Positions 44,045-52,359 of a stretch of DNA of 64,000 bases are shown in pieces; the stretch's first letter is position 1, and each line of letters begins with the position of its first letter. The stretch spans positions 27,455 to 91,454 of the forward strand of contig JBBDYQ010000020.1 in assembly GCA_040901445.1 (NCBI GenBank), read 5' to 3'. The notes beneath the pieces are model-generated. The model saw only the letters and a list, made by a program, of their open reading frames with translations, did not search any database and was not told the DNA's origin. This DNA comes from Thermoleophilaceae bacterium (GTDB taxonomy: Bacteria; Actinomycetota; Thermoleophilia; Solirubrobacterales; Thermoleophilaceae). The translations under genes and the position numbers were made by a program.

Positions 44045-44974
44045 ATGCCCTCGCTGCTCGACAAGCGGCTCGTCTTCGTCACCGGCAAGGGCGGGGTGGG
44101 CAAGACCACCGTGGCCGCCGCGCTGGGACTCGCCGCGGCCCGCGCGGGCAAGCGCACGATCGTCTGCGAGGTGGCCGAGCAGGAGCGCCTCGCGGGCATG
44201 TTCGGCCACGGCGACACGGGCTACGCCGAGGTGGAGCTGGCCGAACGCCTGTGGGCGATCTCGATCGACCCGCAGCGGGCCCAGGAGGAGTACCTGCGCG
44301 ACCAGCTGCCCTCGCGCACGCTCGCGGGCATGCTCGCCGGCAGCTCGCTCTTCACCTACCTCAGCGCCGCCACACCCGGCTTGCGGGAGCTGCTCACCGT
44401 GGGCAAGGTCTGGGAGCTGGCCCAGCTCGAGCGACGCGACCGGGCCAGGACGCCGTACGACCTCGTGATCGTGGACGCCCCCGCCACCGGCCACGGCCTG
44501 GGCCTGCTCACCGCGCCGCGCACCTTCCGCGATGTGGCGCGGGTGGGGCCGATCGCGCGCCAGGCCGGCGTCATCCACACGTTCCTCTCCGACCCCAAGC
44601 GCACCGGCGTCGTGGCCGTGGCCCTGCCGGAGGAGACGCCGGTGGCGGAGACGATCGAGCTGCGCAGGCGCCTGCGCGAGGAGCTGGACACGGAGGTGGA
44701 CGCCGTCGTGGTGAACGGGCTCTACCCGGAGCGCTTCAGCGGCGCCGAGTCCGAGCGGATCGCGTCCGCGGACGGCGACGTCCGCCCCCCGGCGCTGCGG
44801 GCCGCCCTGCGCTCGGCGCTGTCCGAGCACCGCCGCGCGCGCACACAGCGCACCCAACTACGGCGGCTGCGCCGGGCCGTGGGCGATGTCTCAACCCTCC
44901 CTTTCATCTTCGAGCCGGAGCTCGGCGTGGCCGACCTCGAGCGGCTGTCGCGCGGACTGGAGCGGCGGCTGTGA
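44045..44974 (+). CDS. ArsA/Get3-family ATPase, first of a tandem pair
   Basis: 309 residues. GKGGVGKTTVAAALGLAAA is the signature P-loop of the ArsA/Get3 group and VIVDAPATGHGLGL the switch II block. No arsenite-binding Cys triad is seen, so arsenite pumping is unlikely. It overlaps the second ATPase by 4 nt (GTGA). The arrangement resembles the adjacent mycobacterial ATPases Rv3679/Rv3680, which work as a pair. The substrate is unknown. Confidence 0.88.
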   Translation: MPSLLDKRLVFVTGKGGVGKTTVAAALGLAAARAGKRTIVCEVAEQERLAGMFGHGDTGYAEVELAERLWAISIDPQRAQEEYLRDQLPSRTLAGMLAGSSLFTYLSAATPGLRELLTVGKVWELAQLERRDRARTPYDLVIVDAPATGHGLGLLTAPRTFRDVARVGPIARQAGVIHTFLSDPKRTGVVAVALPEETPVAETIELRRRLREELDTEVDAVVVNGLYPERFSGAESERIASADGDVRPPALRAALRSALSEHRRARTQRTQLRRLRRAVGDVSTLPFIFEPELGVADLERLSRGLERRL

Positions 44975-46071
44975 GCATCGGAGCGCTGCTCGAGGGCCGC
45001 TCGATCTGCATCTGCGCCGGCGCCGGCGGGGTGGGCAAGACCACCACCTCGGCCGCCATCGCGCTCGGCGCCGCGGCCCGCGGCCGGAAGGTGGCCGTGC
45101 TCACCATCGACCCGGCCCGCCGGCTGGCGAGCGCGCTCGGGCTCCCGGAGCTCGGCAACGAGGAGCGCCGGGTGCACGTCCCCGGGCTCGAGGGCGAGCT
45201 CTGGGCAATGATGCTCGATCCCAAGCGCACCTTCGACGACCTGGTCGAGAGCTACGCGCCCGACGAGCGCACGCGCGACGCCGTGCTCTCCAACCGCATC
45301 TACCAGGAGCTGTCCGCCGCGGTCGCGGGATCGACGGAGTACATGGCGATGGAGAAGCTCTACGAGCTGCACGCCGAGGGCCGCTACGACCTGCTGGTGC
45401 TCGACACCCCTCCAACCCGCAACGCGCTCGACTTCCTGGAGGCGCCGGAGCGGCTGTCGGGCTTCATCGACTCGCGCTCGCTCAAGCTGCTGCTTGCCCC
45501 GGGCCGGAGGGGTCTGAAGGTGCTCAGCCGCGGCACCGGCCTCCTGTTCTCGGTGCTCGAGCGGGTGACGGGGGTCGACCTGCTCGCGGACCTGTCGGCC
45601 TTCTTCAACTCCTTCGGCAGCATGGCGGAGGGCTTCCGCGAGCGGGCGGTACGCGTGCGCGAGCTGCTCGGCGCGCCCGAAACCGTATTCGTGCTCGTCT
45701 CCTCCCCCCAGCGCTCTGCCGTGGACGAGGCCATCTTCTTCCGCCGCCGCCTGGCCGAGGCCGGCATGCCCTTCGGCGGGGTGATCGTGAACCGGATGCA
45801 CGAGGAGGGGCTCGCGAAGGGAAAGCTCGGCGACGCCGGGGCGGAGCTGCTGGGCGAGCGCCTCGGCCGCAAGGTGGAGCGCACGTTCGAGGACTACCGG
45901 CGGCTGGCCGAGCGCGACCGCGACAACGTGGCGCGGCTCGCCTCCGAGCTCGACGGAGAGCCGATCGTGCGCGTGCCCTACTTCGACGAGGACGTGTACG
46001 ACCTCGCGGGCCTGCGGCGGATGGACGAGTACCTGTTCCGGCGCGCGCGCCGAAGCCGGCGACGGCGTTAG
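44971..46071 (+). CDS. ArsA/Get3-family ATPase, second of a tandem pair
   Basis: 366 residues from GTG 44971. P-loop AGAGGVGKTTTSAAIALGAA, LTIDPARRLASALGL (switch I region) and LVLDTPPTRNALDFL (switch II) are intact. A hydrophobic middle region (LLADLSAFFNSFGSMAEGF) could form the client-binding or interface helices. The C-terminus is Arg-rich. The two ATPases are only distantly similar, as expected for a heteromeric pair. A strong hairpin follows the gene at 46149. Confidence 0.88.
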   Translation: MSIGALLEGRSICICAGAGGVGKTTTSAAIALGAAARGRKVAVLTIDPARRLASALGLPELGNEERRVHVPGLEGELWAMMLDPKRTFDDLVESYAPDERTRDAVLSNRIYQELSAAVAGSTEYMAMEKLYELHAEGRYDLLVLDTPPTRNALDFLEAPERLSGFIDSRSLKLLLAPGRRGLKVLSRGTGLLFSVLERVTGVDLLADLSAFFNSFGSMAEGFRERAVRVRELLGAPETVFVLVSSPQRSAVDEAIFFRRRLAEAGMPFGGVIVNRMHEEGLAKGKLGDAGAELLGERLGRKVERTFEDYRRLAERDRDNVARLASELDGEPIVRVPYFDEDVYDLAGLRRMDEYLFRRARRSRRRR

Positions 46072-46148
46072 GTGACGTGCCCAGGGACGTCGCGAAGGCG
46101 TGGCCGGCTGGGCCATCGCATGGCTCGGCGAACGGGCTGAGTCCGGGC

Positions 46149-46193
46149 GCTGGGTCGCTTTACCCAGAACATGTCGGGGCAAAGCGACCCAGC
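46149..46193. terminator. Hairpin after the ATPase pair
   Basis: GCTGGGTCGCTTT (46149-46161) pairs perfectly with AAAGCGACCCAGC (46181-46193), a 13-bp stem with a 19-nt loop. It lies between the convergent ends of the ATPase operon (46071) and the minus-strand gene ending at 46252, so it may serve both. The T/A runs are inside the stem. Confidence 0.65.
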
Positions 46194-46251
46194 GGCGCTG
46201 CTGCGGGAGTACGCCGGCCTGTACCGGGTGGGGCATCGCGCCGCCCGGCGT

Positions 46252-47949
46252 CTAGATCGGCGCGGAGAAGCTGTCCGGGTCGTCGTCGAAGTCCCAGTCC
46301 GTGGACGCCGTGACCCCCGGGTCCATGTCGATGTCGAAGGACGCCTGCCGTGACACCGCCGCGAACTCCGTGGTGGTGGGCTCCAGCTCGCCCTCGTCGG
46401 GCTCGGCGCGCTCGTCGCGCTCGCTGGGCACCTCGCCCGGGCGGCCGTCGAGGCGCCGCACGGTGATGGCGCCCGCGGGCTCGGGCGGGGCGCCTGCGGG
46501 AGGTGAGGTCGCGAGCTGGGAGCGCGGCGGCGCCACTGCCGGCGCCGCCACCGGCACCGGCTCCGGGTCGGGCAGCGGCTCGCGCTCGTAGTCGGGCTCG
46601 GGCCCGTAGTCGGGATCGGGGTCGGCCTGCAGCTCGGGCAGCGGCTCCTGCCGGGGCCTTGCAGCCTCGCGGCTCAGGTCGCGAGCGCCGATCTCGAACG
46701 GCTCACTCGCGGCCAGCAGGATGTCGTCCGCAACCGCCCTGAGGTCCGGCTCGAGGTAGCCGCAGAGGATGTCGCGCAGCAGCGCGCGCAGGTGGTGCTC
46801 GATCTCGGCCGCGATCGACGCGGGGGGCTCGGAGCCGATCACGTCGATGTATGCGGGACCGGCGCCGCCGGCGATGGCCCAGCGCTCGAGCGCGAAGGCC
46901 AGCTCCACGCGCCGCTGCACGGAGCGCCGCCCCTGCTCCTCGGCGCAGAGCGCGGCCAGGCGCAGCGACAGGCTCCCGCGCCCGCCCTCGTCGTTCGCGC
47001 CGAGCAGGGCGCCCAGCGCGAGCAGGTGGTCCGACAGGCCCTCGGTGGCGTCCGCGCGCTCGCAGCCCATCTCGAAGCGGTCCAGGGCCCAGGCCACCGC
47101 GCCCGCGTGCGTGGAGCGCGCCACCACGGCGAGGAACTCGCGCAGCTCGTCCTCCTCCCCGCGTGAGAGGCGCCACTCCGGCGCGCGCGGGTCGGTGGGC
47201 ACGGCGAGCGGGAAGCTGCGCCAGGGCCCGGTGTCGGCCCGCGCCCAGCCCGCCGGCCCGGGCGCCACGCCGCCGGGCTTGAACAGCCGCAGCGCGGTGC
47301 ACAGCGCGGCGAAACGAGCGGCGGCCTCTGCGAGCGGCAGCTCCCCATCGCCTTCCGCATCCTCGTCGAGCACGCAGAGCACGTTGGGCAGCGCCTCCGC
47401 GCCCTGCGGCGGCCCGAACTCCGGCCACACCGCCTCGGGCGGCGCCTCGGTCCAGTCGCCGCGCACCAAGGCGAGCCCGCCGCCGAGCTCGACGCGGTCG
47501 GAGTCCATCCGCAGCCCCCGCAGCGGCGTGATCACCGACATGCGGATGGCGTGCTCGTAGAGCGTGCCCTCCACCTCGGCGTACACGCGCTCGTAGCGCT
47601 CCTCGGGGAACTCGAAGCCGGTGGCGTCCTCGTACAGGCGGTCGAGCAGCGCGTGCAGCGCCGGCTCGGCATCGTCACCACCGACGCCGCGCACGCGCAG
47701 GTAGGCGGCGGCGCCGGAGCCGAGCGCCGCGGCGGCGGGCTCGAAGGCCGCCAGCGTGCGCAGGCGCTCCCAGCGCGGCGCGATGAACTCCGCCGTGAGC
47801 GGGCGGTAGCTGTAGAGCACCGAGCGGCGTCCGCCGGTCTCGTCCACGTCGAAGGACAGCTCCGCGCCCGCCTGCACGTCCGCGGTGAGCAGCGCGGCGG
47901 CCTCGAGCGCGAAGTCCCTCAGGGCGTCGTGCAGGCGACGATTGCGCAC
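46252..47949 (-). CDS. Large protein with an Apea-like HEPN region
   Basis: 565 residues. A globular N-terminal part (1-260) includes LRMDSDRVELGGGLALVRGDW, the beta-rich lead-in seen in ApeA-type proteins. The middle (about 265-410, EDELREFLAVVARSTHAGAV ... LALGALLGANDEGGRGSLSLRLAALCA ... RRVELAFALERW) reads like an Apea-like HEPN helical domain; a clear R-x4-H active site was not found. The last 150 residues are a Pro/Glu/Asp-rich low-complexity tail. Apea-like HEPN proteins occur in defence loci, but nothing else here marks a defence island. Assignment tentative. Confidence 0.6.
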   Translation of the reverse strand: MRNRRLHDALRDFALEAAALLTADVQAGAELSFDVDETGGRRSVLYSYRPLTAEFIAPRWERLRTLAAFEPAAAALGSGAAAYLRVRGVGGDDAEPALHALLDRLYEDATGFEFPEERYERVYAEVEGTLYEHAIRMSVITPLRGLRMDSDRVELGGGLALVRGDWTEAPPEAVWPEFGPPQGAEALPNVLCVLDEDAEGDGELPLAEAAARFAALCTALRLFKPGGVAPGPAGWARADTGPWRSFPLAVPTDPRAPEWRLSRGEEDELREFLAVVARSTHAGAVAWALDRFEMGCERADATEGLSDHLLALGALLGANDEGGRGSLSLRLAALCAEEQGRRSVQRRVELAFALERWAIAGGAGPAYIDVIGSEPPASIAAEIEHHLRALLRDILCGYLEPDLRAVADDILLAASEPFEIGARDLSREAARPRQEPLPELQADPDPDYGPEPDYEREPLPDPEPVPVAAPAVAPPRSQLATSPPAGAPPEPAGAITVRRLDGRPGEVPSERDERAEPDEGELEPTTTEFAAVSRQASFDIDMDPGVTASTDWDFDDDPDSFSAPI

Positions 47950-48007
47950 ATCCGCGGTTTCGCCGCGGCGGGGCGCGCTCCTGCTGCGTTTCGCGTCCCG
48001 GGGACCG

Positions 48008-48060
48008 CCGCGCCGTCCTGCCCTGGGCCGTCACACGCGGCCCAGGGCAGGACGGCGCGG
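48008..48060. terminator. Perfect 22-bp hairpin downstream of hxlR-type gene
   Basis: 48008-48029 and 48039-48060 are perfect 22-nt inverted repeats (arms start CCGCGCCGTCCTGCCC) with a 9-nt loop. It lies 14 bp after the minus-strand HxlR gene and 59 bp before the next minus-strand gene, so it probably ends the HxlR transcript. No U-tract follows. Confidence 0.65.
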
Positions 48061-48073
48061 GCGAAAGAGGCGC

Positions 48074-48439
48074 TCAGGCAGCCGCGACGGTGGTGACGGC
48101 CGGAGCGCTGCCCGCGCAGGACTCCACGCCCAGCCACTCGCGGCCGTAGTGGCGCATGTCCTCGATGATCGGCAGCAGCGCGCGGCCCTTCTCCGTCAGG
48201 CGGTACTCCACCCGCGGCGGGACCTCGGGGAAGGTGGTGCGCCGCACGATCTGCTCCTCCTCCAGCGCCCGCAGCCGCAGCGATAGCGTGCGCGGGCTGA
48301 TGCCGGCGAGGGAGCGCTCGAGCTCGCAGAAGCGGCTGCGGCCCTCGGCCAGGTCACGGATGATGAGGAGCGTCCACTTGGCGCAGACGAGGTCTGCGGT
48401 CGCGCAGACGGGACACGTGTCGTCGGCCATCACCCGCAT
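48074..48439 (-). CDS. HxlR-family winged-helix regulator
   Basis: About 121 residues from ATG 48439 (ATG 48430 is also possible). TCPVCATADLVCAKWTLLIIRDL is the HxlR start, here with three Cys residues that might sense redox or electrophiles, followed by FCELERSLAGISPRTLSLRLRALEEE (recognition helix) and PRVEYRLTEKGRALLPII. HxlR proteins often regulate a divergent or nearby oxidoreductase. No such gene is adjacent; AIM24 lies upstream on the same strand. An inverted repeat lies 12-27 bp before its start. Confidence 0.88.
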   Translation of the reverse strand: MRVMADDTCPVCATADLVCAKWTLLIIRDLAEGRSRFCELERSLAGISPRTLSLRLRALEEEQIVRRTTFPEVPPRVEYRLTEKGRALLPIIEDMRHYGREWLGVESCAGSAPAVTTVAAA

Positions 48440-48451
48440 GGTAGCGCGATA

Positions 48452-48466
48452 CTTCAGCAACTGAAG
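48452..48466. promoter_or_regulatory. Inverted repeat at the hxlR promoter
   Basis: CTTCAG-CAA-CTGAAG is a perfect 6-bp inverted repeat between the AIM24 terminator and the HxlR start codon. Its position and dyad length fit an autoregulatory HxlR operator. Confidence 0.5.
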
Positions 48467-48472
48467 CTTTGC

Positions 48473-48508
48473 AAAAACGGCCCGGGCGGGGAGAACGCCC
48501 GGGCCGTT
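48473..48508 (-). terminator. Rho-independent terminator of the AIM24 gene
   Basis: AACGGCCCGGGCG (48476-48488) pairs with CGCCCGGGCCGTT (48496-48508) around a 7-nt loop. On the minus strand the hairpin is followed by a T-run (48477-48473), the classic form. It lies 22 bp after the AIM24 stop. Confidence 0.85.
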
Positions 48509-48529
48509 GCTGCGAGTCCGGCGAGAAGA

Positions 48530-49246
48530 TCAGCGGCCGAGATTTCCCAGTACGCCCCCGCCGCCGCCGGCGTTGCCTCCGGCCGTGGGCACGACGCGGC
48601 CCTCGCTGGGCTGGACGAGCACCCAGCCCGCGCCCTGGAACGCGACCTGCAGCGACTCGCCCGAGCCCCTGCCGATGAGCGTCTTGAGGTTGACGTCCGT
48701 CTTCACGGACGTGCTGACGCCGCTGGACCAGGTGATGGCGGCGGACGGGTCGGCGTAGGTGGGAGCGTCGCCCGTGTTGAGCAGGACGGGCGGGCCGTCG
48801 GAGACCACGGCCACCCAGCCCGTGCCGCCGAGCTCCATGTTGAACAGGCCGCCGGCGAGCGCGCCGGAGAAGCCGCCCTCGACCTTCTTGATGTCCCAGT
48901 CGATGCCGGCGTCGAACGCGAGCACGTTGCGCCCGTTGCAGGTGATCTGGTCGTTCTCGAGGTAGATCAGGTGGATGTCCTGAGCCTGGTCCGCGAGGAA
49001 GACCTCGCCGCTGCCCTCGATCTTCATGAGCTGCGTGCCCTCGCCGGTGACCGCCTTCTTGATGAACTTGCTCACTCCACCCGAGCCGGCGTGCTCGAAG
49101 CGGACGTCGCCCTGGTAGGCCACCATCGAGCCGAGCTTGGCCTGGATCGTGATCTGGTCCAGGTGGGCCTTCAGGAGCTTGGAGTTCTGGAGCGCGAACG
49201 CATCCTGCGACGCGGTCTCCTGGAATTCGCCGAGCGTGCTCTGCAC
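48530..49246 (-). CDS. AIM24-family protein
   Basis: 238 residues from GTG 49246, with AAGGAGG 8 nt upstream fixing the start. VEGGFSGALAGGLFNMELGGTGWVAV and the glycine-rich beta-helix repeats match the AIM24/TIGR00266 family. Such proteins form trimeric beta-rolls of uncertain cellular role. A Gly-rich tail (GGNAGGGGGVLGNL) ends the protein. Single-gene transcript bounded by its own terminator. Confidence 0.88.
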   Translation of the reverse strand: MQSTLGEFQETASQDAFALQNSKLLKAHLDQITIQAKLGSMVAYQGDVRFEHAGSGGVSKFIKKAVTGEGTQLMKIEGSGEVFLADQAQDIHLIYLENDQITCNGRNVLAFDAGIDWDIKKVEGGFSGALAGGLFNMELGGTGWVAVVSDGPPVLLNTGDAPTYADPSAAITWSSGVSTSVKTDVNLKTLIGRGSGESLQVAFQGAGWVLVQPSEGRVVPTAGGNAGGGGGVLGNLGR

Positions 49247-49303
49247 GTTGCTGGTCCTCCTTGGGGGATCGTGGTACCCGTCCACTTTCGGACGAGAGCA
49301 GGC

Positions 49304-49331
49304 TTGCGTCAAGGGACGGTTCCATTACGCT
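49304..49331 (+). promoter_or_regulatory. Promoter of the S55-like gene
   Basis: TTGCGT (49304-49309) and TACGCT (49326-49331) are separated by 16 bp, and the -10-like hexamer ends 9 nt before the ATG at 49341. This fits a sigma-A-type promoter with a leaderless or near-leaderless transcript. Confidence 0.4.
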
Positions 49332-49340
49332 CGGCGGCGG

Positions 49341-51080
49341 ATGCGCATCCGGCCCGCCCTCGCCGTCGCCGGCGCCACGCTCGCACTCGCCGCGCCGGCG
49401 TCAGCGCAGGCGGGCGATCCGATCATGCCGCTGTCCGAGGTCCGCGCCGGGATGGAGTGCACCGGCCTGTCGGTGGTGCGCGGCACCGAGATCGCGAGCT
49501 TCGACGTCGAGGTGGTCGACGTCGTGGCCGGCCAGCAGGGAGCGCCCGCCGCCCGCATCCTCGTGCGCGTGGGCGGCCCCGCCATCGAGGCCACCGGGAT
49601 CGGGCCCGGCTTCTCGGGCTCGCCGGTCTACTGCGCCGACGGAGCCGGCACCAGCCGTGTGATCGGCGCCCTCGCGGAGGCCATCGGCGAGTTCGGCAAC
49701 GAGGTGGTGCTGGCCACGCCGATCGAGGAGATCCTCGGCGAGACCCCCACCCCTCCCACCGGCGCGAGCCGCGATGCCCGCATGCTGCGCCGCGCCCGCC
49801 CGCTCGCCGCGCCGCTCACCGTGGCCGGCCTCCACCCCGCCCTCGCCCGCCGCCTCCCGCCCGCCGGCGCACGGGCAGGCCGCACGCTGCTCGCCTCGCC
49901 GCCGGGCCCGCTCGGCACGTTCGCGCCCCAGCAGCTGCGCCCGGGAGCAGCGGTCGCGGTGGGCCTCACGAGCGGCGACCTCGGCTTGGGCGCCATCGGC
50001 ACGGTGGCGTACGCCGACGGCGACGCGGTGTGGGCCTTCGGGCACCCCTTCGACGGCACGGGCCCAAGATCGCTCCTCCTCCAGGACGCCTACGTCTACA
50101 CGGTCATCGGCAACCCGTTCGGCGTGGAGCCGGCGTTCACGTACAAGCTCGCGTCACCCGGACACGACATCGGCACGCTCACCAACGACGCCGCGGGCGC
50201 CGTGGTGGGCCGCGTGGGCGCCCTGCCCCGCACGATCCCGATCAAGGTGGTGGCGCAGGACCTCGACTCGGGGCGCGTGAGCGTGGTCGAGCTGCGCGCC
50301 GCGGACGAGGCCCCGCTCGGCCTGCCGTCCGCATCGTCCGCGCTCTCGCTCGCCACGCCGCTGGCGGTGGCGCAGGCCGGCACCCAGGCGCTGCGCGGCG
50401 TGCCGTCGCGGGTGACCGCCTCGCTGTGCCTGCGGATCGAGCTCGAGGAGCGCGAGCGGCCCATCCGCTTCTGCAACCGCTACGTGGCCGGCGGCTCGGC
50501 CGATGCCGACGCGGGCGGCCTGGGCGCTCCCATGACCGACGCCGCCAACGCGATCGGCTTCCTCGACGCCTTCAACTTCGGGCCGCTGCGCGTCACGTCC
50601 GTTGAGGTCAACCTCAAGCTCCGCCGCGGCCTGCGCCAGGGCTACCTCACGCGCGTGTCCGCGCCCCGGCGGGTGCGCCGGGGGCAGCGCGTGCCGGTCA
50701 CCGTCACCGTGCGGCGGGTGAACGGGCCGTCGCAGCGGCGGCGCTTCCGGCTGCGCATCCCGCGCTCGTCCCCAACCGGACTGGTGGAGCTCGAGCTGGC
50801 CGGCACCGCCACCGACCTGTTCACCGACGAGATCATCATCGACTTCGACGAGCTGCTGTCGGAGGGCACCGACGAGGACTTCGATCCCGGCGAGCCCGGC
50901 CCCCGCGACGTGGACGAGCTCGCCGCGGAGATCGAGAGCCTGCGCCGCTACGACGGCGTGGCGGCCCGCTTCGGCCGGCCGGGCCGGCGCAGCGGGCGGG
51001 CGCTGGTGCGGCGGGCCCTGCGCGACCGAGGCATCCGCATCAGCGGGCGGGCATCGACGCTGATTCGCGTCGTCCGCTAA
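49341..51080 (+). CDS. Secreted protein with SpoIVB-type (S55) peptidase domain
   Basis: 579 residues with a signal peptide (1-23, ending ASAQA). MPLSEVRAGMECTGLSVVRG and GIGPGFSGSPVYCADG match the S55 Ser block, with Ser94 the likely nucleophile. A second block (IGTVAYADGDAVWAFGHPFDG) supplies a His after the Ser, whereas SpoIVB has its His before it. A C-terminal beta domain and a charged tail (TDEDFDPGEPGPRDVDEL) follow. Related large proteins occur in acidobacteria and actinobacteria. Peptidase activity is not proven; no sporulation genes lie nearby. Confidence 0.82.
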   Translation: MRIRPALAVAGATLALAAPASAQAGDPIMPLSEVRAGMECTGLSVVRGTEIASFDVEVVDVVAGQQGAPAARILVRVGGPAIEATGIGPGFSGSPVYCADGAGTSRVIGALAEAIGEFGNEVVLATPIEEILGETPTPPTGASRDARMLRRARPLAAPLTVAGLHPALARRLPPAGARAGRTLLASPPGPLGTFAPQQLRPGAAVAVGLTSGDLGLGAIGTVAYADGDAVWAFGHPFDGTGPRSLLLQDAYVYTVIGNPFGVEPAFTYKLASPGHDIGTLTNDAAGAVVGRVGALPRTIPIKVVAQDLDSGRVSVVELRAADEAPLGLPSASSALSLATPLAVAQAGTQALRGVPSRVTASLCLRIELEERERPIRFCNRYVAGGSADADAGGLGAPMTDAANAIGFLDAFNFGPLRVTSVEVNLKLRRGLRQGYLTRVSAPRRVRRGQRVPVTVTVRRVNGPSQRRRFRLRIPRSSPTGLVELELAGTATDLFTDEIIIDFDELLSEGTDEDFDPGEPGPRDVDELAAEIESLRRYDGVAARFGRPGRRSGRALVRRALRDRGIRISGRASTLIRVVR

Positions 51081-51096
51081 CCGCCCGCGCGCACGC

Positions 51097-51143
51097 CGAA
51101 CGTCCCGCGCACCTACCAAAGCGGGGGGTGCGCGGGACGTTCG
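51097..51143. terminator. Bidirectional hairpin between S55-like gene and pilT
   Basis: CGAACGTCCCGCGCAC (51097-51112) and GTGCGCGGGACGTTCG (51128-51143) form a perfect 16-bp stem with a 15-nt loop, between two convergent gene ends (51080 and 51149). The core CGAACGTCCCG also appears at the edges of repeat copy 1. Confidence 0.75.
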
Positions 51144-51148
51144 ACGCG

Positions 51149-52327
51149 CTAGAGCCCGTAGACGGAGGGATCCCGCTGCGGGACGGCGGCCGCCGGCTCG
51201 TCGCCGTTGCCCTCCGCGTCCTCCAGGATCTGCTCGACCGACGTCGAGCGCTGGCCGTCGGAGGAGACGAGCAGCTTGAAGTCGTGCGGCGAGGTGGCGG
51301 CCTTGAGCGCGGTCTCCATCGAGACGTGCCCGGCCTGCACGTGCGCGAGCAGCGCCTGGTCGAAGGTCTGCATGCCGTAGTAGGTGCCGTCGGCGATGGC
51401 GTCGGTCAGCTTGCCCGTGTCCTCGGGGTTCATGATCATGTCGCGCACCCGGCCGGTCATCCGCAGGACCTCGCAGGTGGGCACGCGCCCCTTGCCGTCG
51501 GCGGTGCGCACCAGCCGCTGCGAGACCACGCCCTTCAGCGTGCCGGCGAGCATCGCGCGCACCTGCTGGTGCATGTGCGGGGGGAAGAAGTCGATGATGC
51601 GGTTCACGGTCTCCGGCGCGTCCACCGTGTGGAGGGTGGAGAGCACGAGGTGGCCGGTCTCGGCCGCCGACAGCGCGGTGTGCACCGTCTCCTCGTCGCG
51701 CATCTCGCCCACGAGGATCACGTCGGGATCCTGGCGCAGCACACGGCGCAGGGCGCGCTTGAAGGAGAGCGTGTCGTCGCCCACCTCGCGCTGGTTGATC
51801 ACCGAGCGCTTGTCGCGATGGAGGAACTCGATCGGGTCCTCGATCGTCACGATGTGCTTGGCCTCGCGCTCGTTGATCTGGTCGATCATCGCCGCGAGGG
51901 TCGTGGACTTGCCCGATCCGGTCGTGCCGGTCACGAGGATGATCCCGCGCTCCTCCTCGGCCAGCTCCGAGATCACGGGCGGGAGGAGCAGCTCGTCCAC
52001 CGTCTTGATCTCATGCGGGATCGCCCGGCAGACGATCGAGATCGAGCCGCGCTGGCGGAATGCGTTCACGCGGAAGCGGCAGACGCCCGGGATGCTGTAG
52101 GCGAAGTCCACCTCGCCCTGCTCGCTGAACTCGGCGTGGCGCGGGGCCTCGTCGCCGAGCATCTGGCGGAGCACGGCCTCGGTGACGTCGGGCATGAGCT
52201 TCTCCGCGTCCGGGATCGGCTCGAGCACGCCGTTGAGGCGGATCATCGGGGTCGAGGGGACCTTGAGGTGAAGATCTGAGCCCCCCACCTCGACCATGCG
52301 GCGGAGGGCATCGTCCAGGACGAACAC
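51149..52327 (-). CDS. pilT: PilT-type twitching motility ATPase
   Basis: 392 residues. Walker A GTTGSGKSTTLAAMI, Asp box ITIEDPIEF-like (TIEDPIEFLH), Walker B LVGEMRDEETV and the PilT-typical opening VEVGGSDLHLKVPSTPMIRLNG. The C-terminal AIRxG motif of PilT is not obvious; AIADGTYYGMQTFDQAL follows. It would power retraction of type IV pili, but no pilin or pilB lies in the window. A Gly/Glu-rich C-terminal tail ends DPSVYGL. Start GTG 52327 is the best fit to the family N-terminus. Confidence 0.9.
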   Translation of the reverse strand: MFVLDDALRRMVEVGGSDLHLKVPSTPMIRLNGVLEPIPDAEKLMPDVTEAVLRQMLGDEAPRHAEFSEQGEVDFAYSIPGVCRFRVNAFRQRGSISIVCRAIPHEIKTVDELLLPPVISELAEEERGIILVTGTTGSGKSTTLAAMIDQINEREAKHIVTIEDPIEFLHRDKRSVINQREVGDDTLSFKRALRRVLRQDPDVILVGEMRDEETVHTALSAAETGHLVLSTLHTVDAPETVNRIIDFFPPHMHQQVRAMLAGTLKGVVSQRLVRTADGKGRVPTCEVLRMTGRVRDMIMNPEDTGKLTDAIADGTYYGMQTFDQALLAHVQAGHVSMETALKAATSPHDFKLLVSSDGQRSTSVEQILEDAEGNGDEPAAAVPQRDPSVYGL

Positions 52328-52359
52328 ACCCCCCGTATCGGCGGGCGAGACCCGGCGCT

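Noticed and set aside
44045-46071. ATPase pair as arsenite pump ArsA
   Set aside because: The metalloid-binding Cys triad is not seen and no arsB is adjacent.
46252-49246. Defence island around the HEPN-like gene
   Set aside because: Neighbours are an HxlR regulator, AIM24 and housekeeping genes; no other defence component is present.
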